A stretch of DNA of 64,000 nt from Streptomyces pilosus (lineage in GTDB: Bacteria; Actinomycetota; Actinomycetes; Streptomycetales; Streptomycetaceae): the NCBI RefSeq assembly GCF_014649835.1, contig NZ_BMTU01000010.1, positions 62,001 to 126,000 of the forward strand, read 5' to 3'. The position numbers and the translations under genes were made by a program. Positions 57,318 to 64,000 of this stretch are shown piece by piece (the stretch's first letter is position 1; each line of letters begins with the position of its first letter). The notes beneath the pieces were generated by a model. That model was not told the DNA's origin. It did not search any database and was given only the letters and a program-made list of their open reading frames with translations.

Positions 57318-57671
57318 ATGAGCGATGAACTGTCTCCTCCCCCGCCCCGGGCTGCCGGGACGGACCTGTGGGAGGCCGTGGAGGATCTGTGCGGCTGGCT
57401 CGACGCCCACCGTCCCGTCGACGGCCCGGACCACCTGCTGCTGCGCATCCTGAAGCTGTCCGAGGAGGTCGGCGAGGTCGCCCAGGCCGTGATCGGGGCG
57501 ACCGGCCAGAACCCGCGCAAGGGCACCACGCACACATGGGAGGACGTCCGGTCCGAGCTGTGCGACGTGGCCGTCACGGCACTGGTGGCGCTGCGCACGC
57601 TCACGCCCGACGCCCGCGAGGTTCTCACCCGTCACCTGGACGGGGTCACCCGCCGCTCCCTCGGCACATGA
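57318..57671 (+). CDS. MazG-like nucleotide pyrophosphohydrolase
   Basis: 117 residues, all-alpha NTP-PPase fold. LKLSEEVGEVAQAVIG supplies the ExxE pair and ELCDVAVTALVAL the ExxD pair for Mg2+. A HLLLRI segment precedes. It likely hydrolyses non-canonical or damaged NTPs. The start lacks a clear ribosome site. It is 51 bp after the DoxX gene, possibly in one transcript, and converges with the response regulator. Confidence 0.88.
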   Translation: MSDELSPPPPRAAGTDLWEAVEDLCGWLDAHRPVDGPDHLLLRILKLSEEVGEVAQAVIGATGQNPRKGTTHTWEDVRSELCDVAVTALVALRTLTPDAREVLTRHLDGVTRRSLGT

Positions 57672-57711
57672 CGCCGGTGAGCGGGTGCCGTCCGGGGCCC
57701 GGTGCCGCGGT

Positions 57712-58371
57712 TCAGTCGCGGCGCCGGGCGTCCTCCAGATAGTGGAGCACGGCCGCGACACGGCGGTCCGTGCGGTCGGTGGGGGCCAGGTCGAGCTTGG
57801 CGAAGATGTTACGGATGTGCTTGTGGACGGCGCCGTCGCTGACCACGAGCCGTTCGGCGATGGCCGTGTTGCCCAGTCCCTCGGCCATCAGTGCGAGGAC
57901 GTCCCGCTCCCGGGGGCTGAGCCGTCCCAGCCGGGCGTCCGGCCGGGTGCGGGTGAGGAGTTGGGCGACGACCTCGGGGTCGATGGCGGTGCCGCCGTCC
58001 GCCACCCGGTGCAGCGCGTCGAGGAACTCCTCGACCCGTCCGACCCGTTCCTTCAGCAGATAGCCGAGCCGGGCGGTGCCCTGGGCGAGCAGATCCGTCG
58101 CGAAGGCCTGTTCGACGTACGCGGACAACACGAGGACGGCGAGTTCCGGTCGTCGCCGCCTGGCCTCCACGGCCGCCGTGATGCCCTCGTCGGTGTGGGT
58201 GGGCGGCATGCGCACGTCGACGATGGCGACGTCCGGTTCCTCCGCGTCGACGGCGTCCAGGAAGGCGCCGGGGTTCTCCGCCGTGGCCACCACCTCCAGG
58301 GACTCGGCGCGCAGCAGCAGTGCGAGCCCTTCGCGCAGCAGGGCGTCGTCCTCGGCGATCACGATCCGCAT
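57712..58371 (-). CDS. NarL/LuxR-family response regulator
   Basis: 219 residues. Receiver domain with Asp52 (VAIVDVRMP) and Lys107 region (YLLKERV), then a LuxR HTH at about 150-210 (LSPRERDVLALMAEGLGNTAIAERLVVSDGAVHKHIRNIFAKL). Its ATG overlaps the end of the kinase gene by 13 bases, so they are co-translated. The ABC transporter upstream is its likely target. Confidence 0.92.
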   Translation of the reverse strand: MRIVIAEDDALLREGLALLLRAESLEVVATAENPGAFLDAVDAEEPDVAIVDVRMPPTHTDEGITAAVEARRRRPELAVLVLSAYVEQAFATDLLAQGTARLGYLLKERVGRVEEFLDALHRVADGGTAIDPEVVAQLLTRTRPDARLGRLSPRERDVLALMAEGLGNTAIAERLVVSDGAVHKHIRNIFAKLDLAPTDRTDRRVAAVLHYLEDARRRD

Positions 58372-59630
58372 GGCAGGGTCACCTTCAGGGTGGTGGGGCC
58401 GCCGGGTGGGCTGGCCAGTTCGAGTGTTCCGTCGTGCGCCTCGGTGCGGCGCCGTATGCCGGTGAGGCCGGATCCGTTCCGCTCGTCGGCGCCGCCGCGG
58501 CCGTCGTCGTGGACCTCCACGTGCAGGCGGTCCCCCAGGCGGCGCACCACCACCGCGGCCTCCCGGGCCCCGCTGTGCCGGGCGATGTTGGTGAGGGCCT
58601 CGGCGACCACGAAGTACGCGGTCGCCTCCACCGCCGCCGCGCACCGGCCGGGCACGTCGGCGTCGAGGTGACAGGGCACCGGACAGCCGGCCGCCAGGCC
58701 GGTGAGGGCGTCGGGCAGGCTGCGGTCGGCGAGGACCGGCGGGAGGATGCCGCGGACCACGCCGCGCAGGTCGGCGAGGGCCTGTTCGGCGGCGTCCTGG
58801 GCGCGCGCCAGGACGGCGTCGGCCGCGGCCGGGTCCCGGGTCAGGGCGCGGCGGGCCGCGCCGAGCAGGACGGTGACGGCGACGATCCGGTTCTGCGCGC
58901 CGTCGTGCAGCGCGCGTTCCACGCGCCGCAGTTCGGTGGCGTGCGCGTCCAGGGCGGCGGCCCTGGTGGCGGTGAGCTCCGCGACCCGCAGCACGAGGTC
59001 GGTCCCCGGGTCCGGGGCGAGCAGCCGCCGGCCGGGCCGGGCCTGCAACCGGGCGAGCGCGGGCGTGCCCGCCAGGACGACACCGACCCACCCCACGCCG
59101 AGCACGGTGACGAACAGGGCGCCGGGCCAGTCGCGCACGGTCCACCAGCCCAGCGCCGCGGTGGCCTCGCTCTCCGGCAGGAGGTGCCAGAACAGCGGGA
59201 AGGTGATGTCGTGGGCCGCGTTGAGCGGCAGCGTCGCCCCGACCAGTCCGAGGAAGAGGCCGAAGACGGCGTGCGTGCACGCCCAGCGCACCTCGCGGCG
59301 GACGGCGCGGTCGGTGACCGCGGCCCGCAGCCCGGCCGGCAGCGGCTCCGGGCCGATGATCTCCGGGCCCCACCGCGACAGCCGGATCCGCTCCCGGTCG
59401 GCGACGGCCCGCACCGCGTGCAGGGCGGACGGCAGCAGCCACAGGCCCACCCCGACGAGGCAGGCCGCGGTGGTCAGCGCCAGCCACAGGGTCGCGAGCA
59501 GCGCCAGCAGGCCGGTGCCCAGGCCCCCGACGAGGTGTTCGAGGGCGTCCAGCGCCGCCCGGGCGCGCGCGGACGCGGCCCCTGTCCGTCCCGTGCGGCC
59601 GTCCGCCGGACGGTCGTCGGTCGCCGTCAT
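58359..59630 (-). CDS. Membrane sensor histidine kinase (HisKA_3)
   Basis: 423 residues. Membrane segments at about 37-70, 117-138 and 168-190 belong to a sensor domain of the actinobacterial type; a linker precedes HisKA_3 with phospho-acceptor His242 (ERALHDGAQN), and HATPase_c follows (EALTNIARHSG, GSGLTGIRRRTEAHDG). GGGGAGG precedes the ATG at 59630. A long frame open upstream lacks kinase features. The kinase pairs with the regulator at 57712 and follows the ABC transporter by 137 bp, an arrangement typical of cell-envelope or antibiotic stress modules. Confidence 0.92.
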   Translation of the reverse strand: MTATDDRPADGRTGRTGAASARARAALDALEHLVGGLGTGLLALLATLWLALTTAACLVGVGLWLLPSALHAVRAVADRERIRLSRWGPEIIGPEPLPAGLRAAVTDRAVRREVRWACTHAVFGLFLGLVGATLPLNAAHDITFPLFWHLLPESEATAALGWWTVRDWPGALFVTVLGVGWVGVVLAGTPALARLQARPGRRLLAPDPGTDLVLRVAELTATRAAALDAHATELRRVERALHDGAQNRIVAVTVLLGAARRALTRDPAAADAVLARAQDAAEQALADLRGVVRGILPPVLADRSLPDALTGLAAGCPVPCHLDADVPGRCAAAVEATAYFVVAEALTNIARHSGAREAAVVVRRLGDRLHVEVHDDGRGGADERNGSGLTGIRRRTEAHDGTLELASPPGGPTTLKVTLPCGS

Positions 59631-59767
59631 CCGCACCTCCCCGGCACGGAGGATAGAACGCCCGGTGCCCGGCCCGCCCGGCCGTCCGCCGGCCGGTGCG
59701 CGGACGGTGCCGCCGCGGGCCCGGGAGCGGTGCGGGGCGATCCCGTCCGGGGCCCGGTGGGCGGTGC

Positions 59768-62296
59768 TCACTCGCGGATGCCGATGCCCTCGACCGGAGG
59801 GGTGCGCAGGAGCCGGCCGACGGGCAGCAGGGTGGCGGCGAGGGCCAGCGCGACGGTCCCGGCGACGACGACGGCCGCCCCGGCGGCCGGGACGTGGGGG
59901 ACGCGCTGCGCGGAGACGGCGTTGACGACCGTGGTGAGGGTGACGGCCGCGATCGCCCCGCCGATGACGAGCGCCACACCGAGCAGACCGGCCTGTTCGG
60001 CGTGCACCATCCGCTTCAGCTGGCCGCGGGTGAACCCGACCAGCCGCAGCAGGGACAGCTCCCGGGTGCGGGCCAGGGCGGCCATGACGAGCGTGTTGGC
60101 GGCGGCCAGGACGGCGTAGCCGACGAGGACGGCGACGAGCAGCCTGTTCAGCCAGCCACTGACGGCCAGGTCGTGGGCGAGTTCGCCGGTGAGCCGGTCG
60201 GCGTCCACGACGGCCGCGGCCGGGTACCGGCGGGCCAGATCGGCCAGGGCGGCGCCGGTGTCGGCGTCCGGTGCGGTGCGGATGAGCACCTGGTCGTCGA
60301 GTCCGGTGACGGTGTGCCCGGTCAGGGTCCGGGTGTGGAGGGTGACGTCGCCGAAGCCCCAGCCGCGGTCGTACAGGGCGACGACGCGCAGGGTGGCGGG
60401 CGTTCCGTCGCCGAGCCACAGTTCGGCGTCGTCCCCGACCTCCCAGCCGGCGGCGTCCGCCTGCGCCGTGGACACCGCCAGGGTGTCCTCGCGCAGTCCG
60501 GCGAGGCTGCCGGAGCGGACCTTCAGGTCCAGGGTCCGCTCCACGCCCTCCGGGTCGATGCCCTGCGCCACGACGGTCCGCGCCTCCAGCCCGCCCGGCA
60601 CGACGACGGAGGTGCGGCGCACGCCGGTCGCCGCGACCACCCCGGGGACCCGGCGGGCCTCGGCGGTGGCGGAGGCCGGCAGTCCGGCGCCGCTGGTGAG
60701 GGCGTACTGGGCGAGGAGGCCGTCGCGGCTCTCGACGGCGGTCTGCCGCTGGAGATTGTCCTGGAGGAACCACACGGTGCCGCCGAAGCCCACGGCGAGC
60801 ACGAGGGCGGTGAGGACGGCGACCATCCCGCGGGCGCCGGCCCGCAGGTTGGCCGCGGCGAGGTAGCCGCTGTCGCCCCAGACGGCGCGCAGGACGGGCC
60901 CGAGCAGCCGGGCCGCGGCCCGGTTGATCCAGGGCGCGAGCAGCGCGATGCCCAGCACGGACGTGTAGAGCATGCCCGTCGCGGCACCGAGTGCGGTCTC
61001 GCCGTCGGTGGCTCCGGTCAGGCCGGTCAGCGACAGCGCGGCGGCGAGGCACACCAGACCGGCCACCACGCGTGCCCTGCTGCCGAGGCCGCGTTCGACG
61101 GCCGTTTCCCCCAGGGCCTCGGTGGGCCGGATCCGGGTGACGCGCAGCGCCGCGGTCCAGGCGGCGAGCAGGGCCACGGCGGTGACGGCCACGGTCACGG
61201 CGGCCGCCGACAGCGGCCCGCCGGTCACGGTGAAGTCGTCGGGTACGAATCCGCGGGTGACGAGTCCGTCGCGGACCAGTGCGGTGGCGAGCAGTCCCGC
61301 CGGGATGCCCACGACGGCGGCGAGGAGGGCGAGCAGGCCGGTCTCGGCGAGGAGCATCCGCCGCACCTGGCCCGGGGTGGCCGCGACCGCCCGCAGCAGG
61401 GCGAGGTCGCGGCGCCGGTGCCGTACCGACAGGCCCACGGTCCCGGCGACGACGAAGACGATGATCATGGCGGCGTAGCCGCCGAAGGCGCCGCCCGCCT
61501 GGAGGGTGAGCGCGCGGGCGGCGGCGGCCTCGGGCTCCCCGGCCAGGCCGCGCTCGTCACCGGTGTAGGTCCGCGCGCCCGCTCCGTCGGCGATGCGGCG
61601 CACCCCGGCGAGGACGGCCCGGTCGTCCGCGTCCGGTTCGGCGAGGACGCCGAGAGCGTCGAAGCGGCCGGGGCGCGGGTCGAGTGCGGCGGCCCGGTCG
61701 TCGGTGAAGAACAGCGCCGCCCGCTCCCCCGCCGCGCCGTCCGTCCCGACCACACCGCTCACCCGGTACCGGCGGCTGTCTCCCCCGGTGAGGACGTCCG
61801 TGCTGTCACCCGGGGAGAGCCCCGTGCGGGCGGCGAGCCGGGTGTCCACGGCGATCTCCCCGTCGGCGCGCGGCGGCTCGCCGGAGACCAGCCGGTGCGG
61901 GGCGAGGGCGGCACTGGACCAGCCGTGTCCGGTGGTGGGCACGTCCGGGGCGGCGGTCGTGGTCACCGTGATCGACCGGTCGCCGACCACACGCGCCACG
62001 CCGGGCACGACGGCCAGCTTCCCGGCCAGTTCCGCGGCGACACTGCCGCGCTCGGGCAGGGCGACGGTGGTGTACTCGGTCTCGCCGAGCACCGTCGGAC
62101 CCGCCACCCGCAGTTCCCGGTCGGCGACGACGGCGAGGGTGGCGTCGTAGCGCTGCGGGAGGCCCTGGTAGCGCCACCCGGACTCCACGAGCAGGGCGCA
62201 GGTCATCAGGACGGCGACACCGGCGGCGAGCGCGACGAACGTGGCGGCGAAGGCGCCCTTGCGGAAGCGCAGCATCCGCGCGGCGAGGTGCAGCAC
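59768..62296 (-). CDS. FtsX-type ABC transporter permease (two FtsX domains)
   Basis: 842 residues. A first TM at about 15-38, a large extracytoplasmic domain, a three-TM FtsX block at about 250-370, a middle TM pair at about 410-440 and a second large extracellular domain, then a final FtsX block at about 720-835. It resembles MacB/LolC-like actinobacterial permeases that export lipids, peptides or antibiotics rather than importers. The GTG start at 62296 has GGGAGG upstream and lies 3 bases after the ATPase stop. Confidence 0.9.
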   Translation of the reverse strand: MLHLAARMLRFRKGAFAATFVALAAGVAVLMTCALLVESGWRYQGLPQRYDATLAVVADRELRVAGPTVLGETEYTTVALPERGSVAAELAGKLAVVPGVARVVGDRSITVTTTAAPDVPTTGHGWSSAALAPHRLVSGEPPRADGEIAVDTRLAARTGLSPGDSTDVLTGGDSRRYRVSGVVGTDGAAGERAALFFTDDRAAALDPRPGRFDALGVLAEPDADDRAVLAGVRRIADGAGARTYTGDERGLAGEPEAAAARALTLQAGGAFGGYAAMIIVFVVAGTVGLSVRHRRRDLALLRAVAATPGQVRRMLLAETGLLALLAAVVGIPAGLLATALVRDGLVTRGFVPDDFTVTGGPLSAAAVTVAVTAVALLAAWTAALRVTRIRPTEALGETAVERGLGSRARVVAGLVCLAAALSLTGLTGATDGETALGAATGMLYTSVLGIALLAPWINRAAARLLGPVLRAVWGDSGYLAAANLRAGARGMVAVLTALVLAVGFGGTVWFLQDNLQRQTAVESRDGLLAQYALTSGAGLPASATAEARRVPGVVAATGVRRTSVVVPGGLEARTVVAQGIDPEGVERTLDLKVRSGSLAGLREDTLAVSTAQADAAGWEVGDDAELWLGDGTPATLRVVALYDRGWGFGDVTLHTRTLTGHTVTGLDDQVLIRTAPDADTGAALADLARRYPAAAVVDADRLTGELAHDLAVSGWLNRLLVAVLVGYAVLAAANTLVMAALARTRELSLLRLVGFTRGQLKRMVHAEQAGLLGVALVIGGAIAAVTLTTVVNAVSAQRVPHVPAAGAAVVVAGTVALALAATLLPVGRLLRTPPVEGIGIRE

Positions 62297-62299
62297 GGA

Positions 62300-63064
62300 T
62301 CAGCCCTCCCGGATGGCGACGGGCCGGGAGCTGCCCCGCGGGGTCAGGTGTCCGGGGATCCGCTCGGGGGCCGGCTGGGGGACGTCCCGCACGATTCGCC
62401 CGTCGGCGAGGACCAGCACGCGGTCGGCGCAGGACGCGGCGACCGGGTCGTGGGTCACCATGACGACGGTCTGTCCGGCCTCGTCGACAGCCGAGCGCAG
62501 CAGGGCGAGGACGTCGGCCGCGGCGCGGCTGTCCAGGGCTCCGGTGGGCTCGTCGCAGAAGATGACGTCCGGGCGGGTGACGAGCGCCCGGGCGATCGCG
62601 GCGCGCTGCTGCTGGCCGCCGGAGAGCTGGGCCGGCCGGTGGCGCAGCCGGTCGCCCAGTCCGACCCTCCCGATCACCTCGGCGACCCAGGCCGGGTCCG
62701 GCCTGCGGCCCGACAGACGGGAGGGCAGCAGGATGTTCTGCTCCACGTCCAGCGCGCCCACCAGGTTGAACGCCTGGAACACGAATCCGACGCGGCTGCG
62801 GCGCAGTTCGGTCAGCCGCTTCTCGGACATCGAGGACAGGTCCGTGCCGCCGATCCGCACTGTGCCGGAGCCGGGCCGGTCCAGCCCCGCCGCGCAGTGC
62901 AGGAGGGTGCTCTTGCCGGAACCGGACGGTCCCGTGACGGCCGTCATGGTGCCGCGCACGAACTCGGCGCTGACGTCGTCCAGCGCCACGACCGGCTGGT
63001 GCGTGCCGTACGTCTTGTGCACGTGGTCGAGGCCGACGGCGACGTCGGCCGGGGTCACTGACAT
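62300..63064 (-). CDS. ABC transporter ATPase (MacB/LolD-like)
   Basis: 254 residues. Walker A GPSGSGKST (about 45-53), signature LSGGQQQRAAIARAL, Walker B VIFCDEPTGALDS, H-loop VTHD. It is the energising subunit for the FtsX-type permease directly downstream. GGAAGG precedes the ATG at 63064; a frame extension upstream lacks homology. First gene of a probable operon of ATPase, permease, kinase and regulator. Confidence 0.95.
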   Translation of the reverse strand: MSVTPADVAVGLDHVHKTYGTHQPVVALDDVSAEFVRGTMTAVTGPSGSGKSTLLHCAAGLDRPGSGTVRIGGTDLSSMSEKRLTELRRSRVGFVFQAFNLVGALDVEQNILLPSRLSGRRPDPAWVAEVIGRVGLGDRLRHRPAQLSGGQQQRAAIARALVTRPDVIFCDEPTGALDSRAAADVLALLRSAVDEAGQTVVMVTHDPVAASCADRVLVLADGRIVRDVPQPAPERIPGHLTPRGSSRPVAIREG

Positions 63065-63364
63065 GGTGGGGTGCCTTCCGGGCGGAGCGTGGGGCGGTAC
63101 GGTCACGACGGTAGAAGCCGCGGGTCGCCCCGCCCATGCAGCCAGTGACCGGACGCGGGTGGTGCAGGCACTACCGCCCGTGTGTCGCGATACCGGTGCG
63201 CGTGCGCCGGTGGAAGCTGCGCGGTCCTCGTGGCGGACGAGAACCTCGAGGCCGTGCTGCGGACCCGCGCGCCCATCACCCGTCCGGCGCCGCGGAGATC
63301 GAGTGGTGGGGGCCCAGGGGCGCGCGTACGGTCGAACGGTGGCTTCCCGAAAGGGCGACCCCGT
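63065..63364. other. 300-bp divergent intergenic region, no gene seen
   Basis: Between the ABC operon start and the exporter start. It should carry promoters for both directions. No coding frame with a ribosome site is convincing. Confidence 0.5.
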
Positions 63365-64000
63365 ATGACCAGTCGACCCCGTCCCACTTCCGCGCCCCGG
63401 CACACCGAGCGCGACACCGGCGGCGGGAACGCGATGGCACTGCTGGTCATCGCTTCCTGCCAGCTGATGGTGGTGCTCGACATCACCATCGTGAACATCG
63501 CGCTGCCGGACATCCAGCGCTCCCTGGACTTCTCGACCACCAGCCTGTCCTGGGTGGTCAACGCCTACACGCTCACCTTCGGCGGGCTGTTGCTGCTCGG
63601 CGGCCGGGCCGGTGACATCCTCGGCAGACGGCGCGTCTTCGTCTTCGGGGTGCTGCTCTTCGTCCTGGCCTCCCTGCTCGGCGGGTTGGCCCAGAACCCC
63701 GGTCAACTGCTGGCCGCCCGCGCCCTGCAGGGCGTGGGGGGCGCGATCGCCTCGCCCACGTCACTCGCGCTCATCAGCACCACCTTCCGCGAGGGACCGG
63801 AACGCAACCGGGCCTTCGGGGTGTTCGCCGCCGTGTCGGCGGGCGGCGGCGCGATCGGGCTGCTCGCGGGCGGCATGCTGGTCGAGTGGCTGAACTGGCG
63901 GTGGGTGCTCTTCGTCAACGTCCCGATCGGGCTTCTCATCGTCCTCGCCACCCCGCGCTTCATCAAGGAGTCGCAGCGCCATCCCGGGCACTTCGACGTC
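63365..64000 (+). CDS. DHA2-family MFS exporter, 5' part (cut by the right edge)
   Basis: 212 codons, open to the window end. VVLDITIVNIALPDIQRSLDFSTTSLSWVVNAYTL (about 36-70) and GGRAGDILGRRRVF are the EmrB/QacA signature regions, followed by LQGVGGAIASPTSLALISTTF. Fourteen helices are expected, of which about six are visible. The ATG at 63365 follows GAAAGGG. It is divergent from the ABC/two-component module, which may regulate it. It is likely a drug exporter; the substrate is unknown. Confidence 0.9.
   Translation, partial: MTSRPRPTSAPRHTERDTGGGNAMALLVIASCQLMVVLDITIVNIALPDIQRSLDFSTTSLSWVVNAYTLTFGGLLLLGGRAGDILGRRRVFVFGVLLFVLASLLGGLAQNPGQLLAARALQGVGGAIASPTSLALISTTFREGPERNRAFGVFAAVSAGGGAIGLLAGGMLVEWLNWRWVLFVNVPIGLLIVLATPRFIKESQRHPGHFDV

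Noticed and set aside
59631..61052. Upstream extension of the sensor kinase frame into the permease gene
   Set aside because: The kinase start at 59630 has a strong GGGGAGG site and the extension is Arg/Gly-rich noise.
1..64000. CRISPR arrays, tRNA or rRNA genes, IS elements, prophage or secondary-metabolite clusters
   Set aside because: No regularly spaced repeats, cloverleaf with a CCA-type acceptor, transposase or integrase motifs, or PKS/NRPS domains were seen by reading.

Overview
The window is chromosomal DNA of a high-GC actinobacterium, almost certainly a Streptomyces or close relative. The reasons are G/C at nearly every third codon position, many GTG starts (and one TTG), leaderless transcripts with TAGNNT -10 boxes close to the start codon, abundant secreted glycan enzymes and proteases, and streptomycete families such as a DUF574-type methyltransferase, an OsdR/OsdK (DevR/DevS) pair and CBM42 (AbfB) domains. 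I see no rRNA, tRNA, CRISPR array, phage, IS element or PKS/NRPS cluster. About 46 genes are supported; one is cut by the right edge and one is a decayed fragment.

Region A (about 0.2-14.1 kb) is a hypoxia/dormancy and fermentation island. It holds a DoxD/DoxX-like membrane protein, a DevS-like dual-GAF sensor kinase with its DevR-like regulator, a glycyl-radical pyruvate formate-lyase with its radical-SAM activase, pyruvate phosphate dikinase, a small ribosome-hibernation-like protein, a CBS-CBS-BON protein and a bifunctional AdhE. An identical 20-bp element upstream of the DoxX-like gene and pflB, with relatives before ppdK and adhE, resembles DosR/DevR boxes and probably ties the island to its own two-component system. 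Region B (14.1-17.9 kb) is a persulfide/sulfide detoxification operon: rhodanese, persulfide dioxygenase-rhodanese fusion, membrane rhodanese, TauE-type exporter and a CstR-type repressor, with three matching A/G-tract CsoR-family operators.

Region C (18-25 kb) carries stress and efflux genes: TerC/Alx and a Usp-like partner divergent from a leaderless winged-helix regulator with an AT-rich palindromic control region, pirin, two MFS exporters and a TetR regulator. Region D (25.2-39.4 kb) looks like a furanose utilisation locus. A LacI regulator precedes a YtfQRT-YjfF-type ABC importer with two different permeases, a secreted GH2 enzyme carrying a CBM42 furanose-binding domain, a convergent second secreted GH2 enzyme with PA14 and LamG-like modules, an SGNH hydrolase and a TetR regulator. 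A shared CAACG-centred palindrome lies before the LacI gene, the importer and the second GH2 gene.

Region E (39.5-50.9 kb) is mixed: a second NAD-dependent DNA ligase, an NmrA-like reductase, two VOC proteins, a phosphoribosyltransferase, a RidA protein, a CocE-type peptidase remnant, a large secreted PA14/beta-propeller/carbohydrate-binding/DUF1080 protein and two methyltransferases. Region F (51-64 kb) has pyruvate carboxylase, a secreted subtilase, an NTF2-like protein, a second DoxX, a MazG-like pyrophosphohydrolase, an ABC transporter with FtsX-type permease followed by its own two-component pair, and the start of a DHA2 drug exporter. Three enzymes of the pyruvate/PEP/oxaloacetate node (PflB, PpdK, Pyc) plus AdhE occur within 45 kb.
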